DNA from: a virus
IMG/VR virus record: IMGVR_UViG_3300025853_000041
Location: 1 to 64,000 of that record
DNA length: 64,000 nt
Reading direction: 5' to 3' (one strand)
Below, in pieces: positions 1-7,949 of the stretch; the first letter of the stretch is position 1; each line of letters opens with the position of its first letter. Position numbers and translations under genes: made by a program. Under the pieces are notes generated by a model. It made no database searches and was not told the DNA's origin. It saw only the letters and a list, made by a program, of their open reading frames with translations.

Positions 1-289
1 TGAATGGCATTCCATGCATATAGAATTCACCTTCAAGAATAATATTATTATCCAAGCAAACTTGATTCAGTTTAGCAAATCTTGCCTTAACAAGGTCACT
101 TCCTGGTTCTTTCAGGCTTCTGGTTAAGACTTTTGGTCCTAAACCAAATTCCATTCTACATCCATCTTTCTTTGGAAAGATTATATATTCTTCAATCCCA
201 CCATTCTTAGCAATTGTTGTTTCAAATGCTGTCTTATCAAATGACCCATCTTTAGGGGCATTTGGTATTAAATTCGGTTTAAATTTCAT
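1..289 (-). CDS. ATP-dependent DNA ligase, N-terminal part (cut by window edge)
   Basis: Only the first 96 codons are in the window; the gene continues past position 1. The product starts at the ATG at 289. It carries the nucleotidyltransferase motif I, K40-K-D-G-C-R45, where Lys40 would take the AMP, and about 45 residues later a LEGEFY segment that fits motif III. This is the signature of the ATP-dependent DNA/RNA ligase superfamily. DNA ligase is favoured over RNA ligase because the neighbours are a polymerase, helicases and an SSB-like protein, so the likely role is sealing nicks during phage replication. The start overlaps the end of the upstream gene by 11 nt, which suggests one polycistronic message. 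Confidence 0.72.
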   Translation of the reverse strand, partial: MKFKPNLIPNAPKDGSFDKTAFETTIAKNGGIEEYIIFPKKDGCRMEFGLGPKVLTRSLKEPGSDLVKARFAKLNQVCLDNNIILEGEFYMHGMPF

Positions 290-548
290 ATTCTTCTAAT
301 GTTTCTATTTCTATTTGTTCATATTCATGCCCATTTTCACTTCTTTCCATAACAAATCTATAAGCTGTCTTGCCATCTTTATCAGTAACAATTTTTTCAG
401 CTAATTTTTGGTCTTTTTCATAATAATAGTGCATTTTTAAATGCTCTTCTATAATATTTAAACAAGCTCCTTTCATAAGAGAATTTGTTGTAACATTCAT
501 TATTGAATCATTATGTTTTCCTTTTAAGATTAATACTTTTATCTTCAT
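279..548 (-). CDS. Hypothetical protein, 89 aa
   Basis: I do not recognise this protein. It is lysine- and glutamate-rich, with an N-terminal KIKVLILKGK strand-like segment and an acidic tail (EQIEIETLEEYEI). No signal peptide or membrane segment is visible. It overlaps the ligase gene downstream and touches the 151-aa gene upstream (shared base at 548), so it is translated as part of the replication operon. A role in replication is inferred from position only. Confidence 0.6.
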   Translation of the reverse strand: MKIKVLILKGKHNDSIMNVTTNSLMKGACLNIIEEHLKMHYYYEKDQKLAEKIVTDKDGKTAYRFVMERSENGHEYEQIEIETLEEYEI

Positions 549-1003
549 TATTGTATGGTATTAGTTTTACTGGTTCTTCCTAAACCTGCTTCTTTTTGTG
601 CTAAGTACTTGTCATACCAATCTGCAAATTCATATATTGCATCAGCTCCTTGTCCTTTCTTTAGAAAGAAATGTGGATATCTAATGTATTTTGAATTTGT
701 TTGTGATAAGTATAGCTTTGTGGTAGCTATAACATCTTCTTTACGAATTTCAGGAAATGCTGCAAACATTGCCTTCATTCTTGAGATAGATTCTCGTACT
801 TTACCACCTTTTGCTGGGTTTTTGGCTTTAAACATTGCACAATACTCGTTGCCAACCCAACTCCAAGGTCCTTCTTTAGTCTCTTGCTTAGTACCTACCA
901 AGCTGTCCATTAATTCTTCTACAAAATTTTTTGCTAATTCTGCATCTTCAGGAGTAGAAAAATTAATGGCACTCAACTTTTTTAATGCTTGATTTTTTGT
1001 CAT
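548..1003 (-). CDS. Hypothetical replication-operon protein, 151 aa
   Basis: No family recognised with confidence. The protein is soluble and basic. It has a central region rich in charged residues and a motif near residues 105-130 with YIRYPHFFLKKG followed by an aromatic-rich helix (YEFADWYDKY). This arrangement resembles accessory replication proteins that contact a helicase or polymerase, but that is only a guess. The ATG overlaps the stop of the SF2 helicase gene (1000-1003), indicating translational coupling with it. Confidence 0.6.
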   Translation of the reverse strand: MTKNQALKKLSAINFSTPEDAELAKNFVEELMDSLVGTKQETKEGPWSWVGNEYCAMFKAKNPAKGGKVRESISRMKAMFAAFPEIRKEDVIATTKLYLSQTNSKYIRYPHFFLKKGQGADAIYEFADWYDKYLAQKEAGLGRTSKTNTIQ

Positions 1004-2115
1004 AATACTAAATCTTTAAATTCGATGTATTCTATTTTATCTGGGTTAAAATTGTTTAAAGTAGAGTTTAACCAAACCTCATCTTGAGTATTTCTTAAGC
1101 ATAAAATCCAAATAACAGCCTTATAGTCTCCTTGTTTTAAAAGAGTCCTGGCTATTTTCTGAGATGTAAGCCCATTATGGTCAGAATCAACTTGAGTTAT
1201 TAATAAATTATCAATATTTAAATATGTGTAACCTGTCCCACCTTTATTAACCATGGCTATTTTATTGGTCTCGCCATCCATAAATTTTTTAAGGTCTGCC
1301 TCATCAGTTTGTCCATGATACACATAATCACACAAGTCTTCAGCTTGCTCTCTACTAACTGCAAAAACTAACTTCTTACCTTCAAGGGAATTAAATATAT
1401 ACTTGGCTGCACCCAATTTTGATGGTGACCTGCCAATAATACTTCTCCTATGAATTAGTCCATATTTAGTTTTTGCTTTCTCTAACCTCAGGGTCAAGTA
1501 GTTATACTGGTCTTCCTCTGATGTCATAAAAGATTTAGGTTGCTTAGTTCTCTTATCTTTATATTCAACTTTGATATTCTTATTTGTATCAAGGTCTATC
1601 ATAACAACTTTAATCTCATAATTAGATAACATACCAATATCAACAGCTTTGTTAATGGATATCTTATACAGAATTTCAAGATTTAATAACTTGTACAACT
1701 CTCTTTTAGTTTTAGTTTTACTTTCAGTTCCTGTCATAGACAATAGAACATTACTAGTCAAATCTTTTGATATTAAATTCTTTGAATTAGCTGTTGTAAT
1801 AAACTGTTCTTCATCTAAAATAATCAAACTATAATGTCCAGTAATATTTTTTAAGCCTCTCCATGTTACAGTCTGAAGTTGAGGTAAATAAGCTTTTGCT
1901 TTCCATTTTTTGAATTCAGCAGGTATATCTGTATCAGCCAATTTACTTGTGGGTGTTACCCAAAGTATTTTTCCAGTTGGTTTGTCTCTTTTGATAATAT
2001 CAATAATTATCTTAGTTTTACCAATTCTAGGGGCTAATATTAATCTACCTGATTCTCCAAAAGGAATTGAGCTTATAATTTCTTTCTGTAATTCACTTTT
2101 CTCTTTACTTGTCAT
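1000..2115 (-). CDS. Superfamily 2 helicase / DEAD-like ATPase
   Basis: This 371-aa protein has a phosphate-binding loop APRIGKTK (about residues 28-35), a Walker B/DExx box in LIILDEEQF (about 95-104) and a motif III-like MTGTESK (about 127-133). These fit an SF2 helicase of the compact UvsW/RecG-like phage type that remodels forks or recombination intermediates. The C-terminal half (residues about 230-330, with NKGGTGYTY and a later ARTLLKQG segment) fits the second RecA-like domain with motifs V and VI. It lies between two small genes with 4-11 nt overlaps, in the same operon as polymerase and ligase. Exact subfamily is not resolvable by eye. Confidence 0.8.
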   Translation of the reverse strand: MTSKEKSELQKEIISSIPFGESGRLILAPRIGKTKIIIDIIKRDKPTGKILWVTPTSKLADTDIPAEFKKWKAKAYLPQLQTVTWRGLKNITGHYSLIILDEEQFITTANSKNLISKDLTSNVLLSMTGTESKTKTKRELYKLLNLEILYKISINKAVDIGMLSNYEIKVVMIDLDTNKNIKVEYKDKRTKQPKSFMTSEEDQYNYLTLRLEKAKTKYGLIHRRSIIGRSPSKLGAAKYIFNSLEGKKLVFAVSREQAEDLCDYVYHGQTDEADLKKFMDGETNKIAMVNKGGTGYTYLNIDNLLITQVDSDHNGLTSQKIARTLLKQGDYKAVIWILCLRNTQDEVWLNSTLNNFNPDKIEYIEFKDLVL

Positions 2116-2494
2116 TTTTGTAAAAATTCTTAAACTTAACCTCCCTTTGCATATACCAATCAGACCTTAAGTATCTAGGAAGATTTTGGATACCTTCTAA
2201 TCTTGCTATCTCCTCTTCCATTGCATCCTTTTTTTCTTTAAACTCTACTAATTTGTCACAGTCATAGCATAGTATAACTTCATACATTCTTCTAACAATA
2301 GTATCAACATTATCCTTCAGTTTGCTATTAATAGTAGTAAAATTATTTCTCATAGTCCTGGCAGTCTCGTCTATAAGACGACTCATTTCATTTTGAATCT
2401 CATATATCTCATATTCTATATTGGCATTGTTTGCTTTAAATATAGAGTTCCAAAATTTTCCTCTATTATCTACATACCCACATGTCTTTTTCAT
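2105..2494 (-). CDS. Hypothetical protein, 129 aa, helical
   Basis: Unrecognised. The sequence is strongly helical and charged, with a likely coiled coil over residues about 20-60 (repeated E/M/N/I heptads) and a second helix containing KEKKDAMEEEIARLEG. A Cys pair in LCYDCD near residue 80 could bind metal but is too little to call a zinc finger. It overlaps the SF2 helicase start by 11 nt and the 60-aa gene by 4 nt, so it belongs to the replication operon. Confidence 0.6.
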   Translation of the reverse strand: MKKTCGYVDNRGKFWNSIFKANNANIEYEIYEIQNEMSRLIDETARTMRNNFTTINSKLKDNVDTIVRRMYEVILCYDCDKLVEFKEKKDAMEEEIARLEGIQNLPRYLRSDWYMQREVKFKNFYKNDK

Positions 2495-2673
2495 AATTCT
2501 TCTAATTCTTCTAAAATGAGTAATTGACGTGCCTTGTTAAATCCAGACTTTGGCTTAAGCTTTTTTATATTCTTTATAAATCTTACTTTAAGTTCATCTG
2601 TTATTTTTTCTCTGTCCTTAATTAACAAATACTCCATATTTGTCAATTGTAAATTTGTTTCAAAATTTGTCAT
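2491..2673 (-). CDS. Small hypothetical protein, 60 aa
   Basis: A short basic, helical protein with no recognised motif. It ends in an acidic LILEELEEL run. Its ATG lies 9 nt downstream of the polymerase stop and its own stop overlaps the next ATG (ATGA type). It is accepted as real because it fills the gap exactly and keeps the tight operon spacing. Confidence 0.5.
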   Translation of the reverse strand: MTNFETNLQLTNMEYLLIKDREKITDELKVRFIKNIKKLKPKSGFNKARQLLILEELEEL

Positions 2674-2682
2674 AATCTTTGT

Positions 2683-4626
2683 TTAATGTACATCTGCGTA
2701 ATTTGCTCCCCATTCTGTGCTGTATCCAATTGAAACATTGAGTCCAAGCTGGTTATTCACCTGGGTCATAGCATCTTTAACTGCTTTGTCCACATAACCT
2801 TTAAACTCTCTTTTACACCATAATAAAAACTCATCATGATATTGCATACAAACTTCAATTCCTAAGGGATTCACTATTTCTCTAAACTTTTTCAACCAGA
2901 AATCAAAAACATACACACCTGTTGATTGATTCAATGTGGAAAACCTGTCTTTTTCAGCTTTTAGAAACATCCAAAATCCTGAAACAGGGTTGTATAACCA
3001 CTTTTGATTCTCAACAATTTTAACTTTAGCGTCCTTTGCTGTGCTTTTAACAGCAGCATTTCTCTTCCAATAAGTTTTATGTAGTTTAGTTGCAAAAGGT
3101 AAATCACATTTTAAAGTTTCTGCAATTTTAGGTGGTCCAGCTCCATAAGTAGCTGAGAAATTTACTATTTTTGCTTTTCCTCTAATATCTTTAATTGTAT
3201 AATACCTCTCTGCATCTTCCTGGCTTGAAAATTTAAACTCGTTGCCTAATTTATCCTTTTGAGCTTCAATTTCTTTATAGAAAACTTCGTCTTCTTTAGT
3301 AATCATTTCAGCTAAAACAGCAATATCAATATGAGGGTCAAATCCTGGGACTCTCATTTCTGTCACATAATCTGGGTCATAATTATATATGTAGTGTTGC
3401 TTAGTGTTGTCCTCTAGCCCACTGATATCACTCCCACACATAATGTATGAAGCATCAGGAACTGTTAGACAACCTCTAACTTCTTCTCCATAATATTTAC
3501 CAACTCCAGGTAAATTTGCTATTGGTTTAGCATGTTGCATCCTAAGGGTATTTGTAAAACCTTGAGCTCTTGAATAAACATATCCATTTTCATCTACACT
3601 CTTTAAAAATGCTTTGAAAAGACTAAATCTATGCCTTGCTCTATATAGTCCTGCTAAATCCTCAAGATAATCATACTTTTTAATTAGGTCTTTTACACTT
3701 GAGCACAATCCTCCACCAAAAGGTAAGGACACTTGTGGCACTTTCTCATCTTTTGCATTAACTTTGAAAGTAATGGGCTCCCAACCTAATGAGAATAACC
3801 AATCTTTCAGTTGTACAGGAGATGTAGGACTGCCTTTTGTAGTAATTACTGTTGTATCTTCAGGTAATTTCTTAAGTTTCAACAACTCTTTCCATTTGTG
3901 CCCATGAGCTGAGAGTTCACCATCTTTTTTGTACATTACTTTTGGTTGCTCTTTATCAACAATCCTGGGCATATACTGGGAAAGATTGGTAATCTTCTCA
4001 TCTATAATGAATTCAAGGTCTAATTTTGATTTTTCAGCCAACCTTAAATCTAATTTAATCTTTACTTTTTCTTGCTCTCTAAGACAATCCATTTTAAAAC
4101 CTAAATACCCAAATAATCTGAGTACATCTGAAATGTTATTATCATAAATCTGCATTGTGTAGTCCATTTGAAAGTGAAATAACTTCCTATTTATCTCTAC
4201 ATCCACCTCACATCTCTTGGTCATTTTTCTAATGAAATCTTCCCAAGTTTCTCCTGATAAAGGTCCAGCCCACTCATCATCAGCTACTACAACTTTTGGA
4301 TATTTGAATCTTTCTCCCCAAGCCTCTAAGCCATGTAGGAATCCTTTGACAGGATAATGATAGAATGAAATACTTAAAGTGTCAATTAATGTAGCTGTGA
4401 TTTTAATTCCTAATACTTTTTCAAGTGCAGGAATATCATAATCAATAATATTATGTCCTACTAAAACTTTTTGCTTCAGCACTAATTCTTTAATTTCTTC
4501 AGGATTAGTTAAAGTCCCTGACTGTATCAGTTCTCGACTATTATAAATCTCATAAGAAAATGTCCAAATTTTTGTAATACTATCTAGTAAGCCATTACCT
4601 TCTATATCAAAAAGGCAATAATTCAT
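2683..4626 (-). CDS. Family A DNA polymerase with 3'-5' exonuclease
   Basis: Replicative polymerase, 647 aa. The exonuclease domain starts at once: FDIEGNG with D7 and E9 (Exo I), VGHNIIDYD near residue 55 (Exo II) and CEVDVEIN near 138 (Exo III, with Cys where Tyr is usual). The polymerase domain shows motif A as CGSDISGLED near residue 396 (first catalytic Asp; DISGLED replaces the familiar DYSQIE), motif B around KIVNFSATYGAG near 485, and motif C QYHDE near 594 (second catalytic Asp-Glu). There is no 5'-nuclease domain, as is usual for phage enzymes of T7-like size. The SSB-like gene ends 3 nt upstream. Many crAss-like phages carry a family A enzyme here while others use family B. Confidence 0.93.
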   Translation of the reverse strand: MNYCLFDIEGNGLLDSITKIWTFSYEIYNSRELIQSGTLTNPEEIKELVLKQKVLVGHNIIDYDIPALEKVLGIKITATLIDTLSISFYHYPVKGFLHGLEAWGERFKYPKVVVADDEWAGPLSGETWEDFIRKMTKRCEVDVEINRKLFHFQMDYTMQIYDNNISDVLRLFGYLGFKMDCLREQEKVKIKLDLRLAEKSKLDLEFIIDEKITNLSQYMPRIVDKEQPKVMYKKDGELSAHGHKWKELLKLKKLPEDTTVITTKGSPTSPVQLKDWLFSLGWEPITFKVNAKDEKVPQVSLPFGGGLCSSVKDLIKKYDYLEDLAGLYRARHRFSLFKAFLKSVDENGYVYSRAQGFTNTLRMQHAKPIANLPGVGKYYGEEVRGCLTVPDASYIMCGSDISGLEDNTKQHYIYNYDPDYVTEMRVPGFDPHIDIAVLAEMITKEDEVFYKEIEAQKDKLGNEFKFSSQEDAERYYTIKDIRGKAKIVNFSATYGAGPPKIAETLKCDLPFATKLHKTYWKRNAAVKSTAKDAKVKIVENQKWLYNPVSGFWMFLKAEKDRFSTLNQSTGVYVFDFWLKKFREIVNPLGIEVCMQYHDEFLLWCKREFKGYVDKAVKDAMTQVNNQLGLNVSIGYSTEWGANYADVH

Positions 4627-4628
4627 TT

Positions 4629-4925
4629 TTAAATTATTTTAATAGAATAGATATAAATGTTATTATATCTTTTGTTGTTCTTCTCTGAACCTTGAAATAA
4701 ATACTTGATTTCTACTGTTGAACCCTGAGTAATATTCTCTGTATCTAACATTTTCAGTTTTCCATTTCTTAGTTCAGGAAATAACACTTGACCATCAGGT
4801 GTTTCTATTGTTAAAACTTTTTTGTACAAATCTGGAATTCCATCCCTTTCTATGTGGACTAAATCTCCAATCATGTGTACTGTCCCTTTCAAATTAAAAT
4901 AGTTTTTATCTATATGCTTATTCAT
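4629..4925 (-). CDS. OB-fold single-stranded DNA-binding-like protein
   Basis: A 98-aa protein that reads as a small OB fold: strands in LKGTVHMIGD, KVLTIETPDG, an SxVEIKYLFQGS segment and a final YNNIYIYSIKII. The strand order and the closing aromatic strand resemble the short SSB-like proteins (DUF3127 type) common in Bacteroidota phages. Placement between the SF1 helicase (4-nt overlap) and the polymerase (3-nt gap) supports a role in coating ssDNA at the fork. The acidic C-terminal tip of cellular SSB is missing. Confidence 0.6.
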   Translation of the reverse strand: MNKHIDKNYFNLKGTVHMIGDLVHIERDGIPDLYKKVLTIETPDGQVLFPELRNGKLKMLDTENITQGSTVEIKYLFQGSEKNNKRYNNIYIYSIKII

Positions 4926-6226
4926 ACTTTATATAAAATTAATAACTTACTGGCTCTTGTTATTGCTGTGTACAATAGCCTTTCTCGTTCTGTTTTGTTT
5001 TTGTTTAACTTAAGATTTTGGATGTTAACTATGGTTTGTCCATATGTACTACCCTGGCTTTTATGTACAGTAATTGCATGATTATATTTCAAATCAGCAA
5101 AACTCTCTTTAAAACTATAATAGTCAGTCCATGGGATAATCTTAGCTTTACACATACTCCTTAGATTCGCCAACAACTTATTAAAAGCTGCATCAGAGTC
5201 TTCGTGAATAAGTACAACATTATCAATTTGTTGCCCAAGCTCTTCATCGAATTTGGAATTGATAGAGTAATACTTAAAAGTAATAGGCTTAAATGTAGTT
5301 GTTGAGGTAAATGCTCCTGGGACTTTGCCAGCAGGATAATAAAACTTTTTCTCTAACACTTGTAAGCTTTCCACCTTAATCTCTTGGTTTGTAAAATACT
5401 CTTCTTTATATGGATTATTAAAAACTAAGGTTTCTCCAACCTCAACTTTATTGGGAGAGGGACCATATATCCTCTTTCTGACAAGATTATTAATCATGTC
5501 AACTTCTTTATTCGTCCACGCTAAATATTTTAGCTCATCTGTACCATTTACAGCAGCTAATGTTTCTATAACTTGGGGTAAATTGTCACTATATAAGTAG
5601 CCATTATCATCAATTCTATTATCAATTTTATTGAAAATAGCATCTAAATTACGACTTAAAGGTATAATTGGGTTACCTTCTCCTTGTCTGACAATTTCTG
5701 TAATCTCGACTTCTGGATATCCCTGAACAAAGATTGGTGATACGTCTTCTCCTACTGGATTCAATTGTTTGTGGTCTCCTATAAATATTACTATACAGTT
5801 GTTATTATCTGCATGTTCTTCCACATAACGTAGTAATTCAGTATTTAGCATCGAACCTTCATCAATAATTAATAGCCCAACTCCTTTGAGAGGTGGATAC
5901 TTTTCACTATAAAAAGGTTTGAAGGTGATTGCTCCTGTTCTAAAGTTTACTTCTCTTTTAATTTTTAGTGCTGAATGGACAGTGGTAAATTCGAGATTGG
6001 GTCTCTCATCTACTTTTCCTTTTAATACAGCTACTGCTTTATTTGTTGGTGCAGAACAATATATCTTTCTCATAAATGGTAGAGTTTTGGCTAATCTACC
6101 TATTAGTTCATTAACTAAGTAAGTTTTACCTACTCCTGCACTTCCTGTAATCAACAGTCTTTTACTATTTTTTAAGATTTCTAAACTTTCTACCAGTTTT
6201 TCTTCCTGGTGTGCTGTTAAACTCAT
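4922..6226 (-). CDS. Superfamily 1 helicase (Dda/RecD-like)
   Basis: This 434-aa protein has all main SF1 landmarks: Walker A GSAGVGKT (residues 28-35), a motif Ia segment YCSAPTNKAV, Walker B LLIIDEGSML near 115, motif III FIGDHKQLNPVG near 150, motif V AITVHKSQGSTYG near 385 and motif VI LLYTAITRASK near 420. The layout matches phage Dda and RecD2-type 5'-3' helicases, which unwind ahead of the fork or clear proteins from DNA. It is the first replication gene after the terminator-like hairpin at 6285-6318, so it could head the replication transcript. Confidence 0.9.
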   Translation of the reverse strand: MSLTAHQEEKLVESLEILKNSKRLLITGSAGVGKTYLVNELIGRLAKTLPFMRKIYCSAPTNKAVAVLKGKVDERPNLEFTTVHSALKIKREVNFRTGAITFKPFYSEKYPPLKGVGLLIIDEGSMLNTELLRYVEEHADNNNCIVIFIGDHKQLNPVGEDVSPIFVQGYPEVEITEIVRQGEGNPIIPLSRNLDAIFNKIDNRIDDNGYLYSDNLPQVIETLAAVNGTDELKYLAWTNKEVDMINNLVRKRIYGPSPNKVEVGETLVFNNPYKEEYFTNQEIKVESLQVLEKKFYYPAGKVPGAFTSTTTFKPITFKYYSINSKFDEELGQQIDNVVLIHEDSDAAFNKLLANLRSMCKAKIIPWTDYYSFKESFADLKYNHAITVHKSQGSTYGQTIVNIQNLKLNKNKTERERLLYTAITRASKLLILYKV

Positions 6227-6284
6227 TTTTTTACTTCATTTTTCATTAGGTTTTTTAATATTAAAAATTCTATAATACAGATAA

Positions 6285-6318
6285 AGAAAAATAGAGTAGG
6301 AAATTACCCTATTTTTCT
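6285..6318. terminator. Intrinsic terminator-like hairpin
   Basis: The sequence forms AGAAAAATAG-a-GTA ... TAC-c-CTATTTTTCT with a short GGAAAT loop. The A-rich left arm and T-rich right arm would work in either direction. On the minus strand it follows directly after the stop of the 62-aa gene at 6324 and precedes the SF1 helicase, so it probably separates the accessory genes from the replication operon, fully or partly. Confidence 0.6.
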
Positions 6319-6323
6319 TTTAA

Positions 6324-6512
6324 TTATTGTTTTTGCATTGCAAGTATTTGTTGCGTAGCATAACCTGGACCTTTCTGTATAAACTGTCCATTTGCAGGAT
6401 TACACATAATCCATCTACCTCTGTTTGATACCCTATAAAAGTCTAACCTTTTAAATAGGTCGTTCCAAACTGGTTTAACTCTTCCTCTTTTAAGCATTCT
6501 TTTAAGACTCAT
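6324..6512 (-). CDS. Small basic protein, 62 aa
   Basis: Unrecognised. It is very basic at the N-terminus (MSLKRMLKRGRVKP) and contains NRGRWIMCNPANGQF, suggesting nucleic-acid contact, but no known fold can be named. It is the last gene before the hairpin at 6285-6318. Confidence 0.5.
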   Translation of the reverse strand: MSLKRMLKRGRVKPVWNDLFKRLDFYRVSNRGRWIMCNPANGQFIQKGPGYATQQILAMQKQ

Positions 6513-6542
6513 AATTATTGTTTTGACCTGTTACTATTTTCA

Positions 6543-6788
6543 TTATTCACTTGGGTATATAGTATCATCAAAACTATTTGATAATACGGTTATTAATTTC
6601 TGTACTTGTTCTTGTGTCAATTGAATATAAGGTTGAGTGCTTAGCATTGTAAGCTGAAGCATTCTTCCATTTTCTGCTCCACCATAGAACCTAGTAATCA
6701 TCATACCTGTTGGCTCCTTAACGTGCTTTGCAAGAGTAGATTTTTTACTTTCTACTATACCTGCTATTGTTGTAATGTGTGTGCTCAT
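6543..6788 (-). CDS. Hypothetical protein, 81 aa
   Basis: No family recognised. A soluble protein with a predicted mixed fold (RMLQLTMLSTQPYIQLTQEQVQ) and an N-terminal segment that looks like a beta strand then a basic helix. A poly-A-rich leader precedes the ATG on the coding strand, as for most genes here, and it lies 13 nt after the larger 221-aa gene. Confidence 0.5.
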   Translation of the reverse strand: MSTHITTIAGIVESKKSTLAKHVKEPTGMMITRFYGGAENGRMLQLTMLSTQPYIQLTQEQVQKLITVLSNSFDDTIYPSE

Positions 6789-6801
6789 TTTTTCCTATAT
6801 T

Positions 6802-7467
6802 TTATAAGTTTTCTTTTATCCAATCTATAAAAAGTCCACTATGCACTAATTTAGCTTGTCCCCAACATTGTTTACATAGTTCTTCAACTTCTTCTCTACT
6901 ATACATCTTCTCTTCTACAGAAGTAATGTTCACAGTATTGTCTTGGTTTAGTTTTGGCAACATTATCCAATTTGGTTTATGTTTTAATCCAAAACGAATA
7001 TAATCTTCTTCCCAAGTTTTTGATAAAGGGTTAATATCTTTCTTTTCATACTCAACTTCCCACTCTCCATCAGGATTAGCAACATATTCTTCTAAGAATG
7101 ATAGTGGTACTTGTGGTATCTGGTGTTCAAGATATTCTTTAACTCCATTAGACTCATCAATTACTCCTGTGTATTCTTTAATAGTAAGCTTAGGGTTAGT
7201 AGTTGCTATGATTTTAACATAATCTTGTCTTACTTCCCAATAAGCTTTATCATTAGTAAGAGATTGTCTTACAGTATTAGTATCATCAATATACCAATCA
7301 CCTTCTTTAATAGGCTCTATATCTTGTGATACTGTTATGTATGTATGTTGCCAATTACCTAAAAATCCTTCATGGTTATCTCCAATATATCTTAATTTCT
7401 TTCCAACTAAACATATATTAGTTCTATCTTCTGTTGGTAGCATTATTACCTGTACTGGTTGTTTCAT
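6802..7467 (-). CDS. Bacteroidota-phage conserved hypothetical protein, 221 aa
   Basis: The N-terminus (PVQVIMLPTED) and the block with GDWYIDDTN and KIIATTNPKL match a protein family that I have often seen in phages of Bacteroidota, always without a function. No catalytic motif is visible. The C-terminus contains a basic-acidic helix (YSREEVEELCKQCW). It is the first gene after the structured stretch downstream of the tmRNA. Confidence 0.6.
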   Translation of the reverse strand: MKQPVQVIMLPTEDRTNICLVGKKLRYIGDNHEGFLGNWQHTYITVSQDIEPIKEGDWYIDDTNTVRQSLTNDKAYWEVRQDYVKIIATTNPKLTIKEYTGVIDESNGVKEYLEHQIPQVPLSFLEEYVANPDGEWEVEYEKKDINPLSKTWEEDYIRFGLKHKPNWIMLPKLNQDNTVNITSVEEKMYSREEVEELCKQCWGQAKLVHSGLFIDWIKENL

Positions 7468-7949
7468 AATTTACTTTGTGTTATTTATTAATAAAAATAT
7501 AAGCCTTGTTTATCTCACCTATTATATTAAAGTTGTCTTTGTATGTGACCAATAATACGTTTCCCCTGTTACCTTATCATACCTTTAGTAACCATTTGTG
7601 AATGCAGGAATTGCTTAGCCTAACTTCCTCTTAATGTTAGGTACTTATATTTATTAAAAAGTTCTTTGCCCAAATTTCAGTTATGGGGTATAGTTAGGAA
7701 TTTTACCTAATCTAGTATGGCTAACCGTATGACTTTTCCATGTCTTACTATACATCTACAATAAACACAACTGCTGATACAGTTTATAGCCTACACGCCA
7801 AGTAGTTTTACATAGCTTCGACACTACTGCTATTGTCTATCTTCAATTAAAGAACTATTCTAACCCTATATCTCATCAGCTATCATAAGATTTCGCTATG
7901 ATATTCAGATAATATCTATCTTGCTGATGAGAGGGCTATTAGATACTAG
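7468..7949 (-). other. Non-coding structured stretch downstream of tmRNA
   Basis: About 480 nt without a credible gene. The part from 7560 to 7931 contains several inverted repeats (for example GTTAC/GTAAC near 7570-7590 and the junction at 7872-7931) but no tRNA, RNase P or riboswitch core that I recognise. It would be transcribed as the 3' continuation of the tmRNA message and could be a second small RNA or a processing or termination region. Confidence 0.4.
7872..7931 (-). other. Three-way-junction-like hairpin after tmRNA
   Basis: A perfect 9-bp outer stem (CTCATCAGC with GCTGATGAG) encloses two inner hairpins: TATCATA/TATGATA around a 9-nt loop, and AGAT-AAT-ATCT. It begins 19 nt downstream of the tmRNA 3' end on the minus strand. 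It lacks a U tract, so it may define the end of the primary tmRNA transcript by blocking nucleases rather than acting as a normal terminator. Confidence 0.55.

Noticed and set aside
7872-7931. Hammerhead ribozyme, because CTGATGA occurs twice and GCGAAA is nearby
   Set aside because: The order and spacing of CUGAUGA, GAAA and a cleavage site do not allow the three stems of the catalytic core on either strand.
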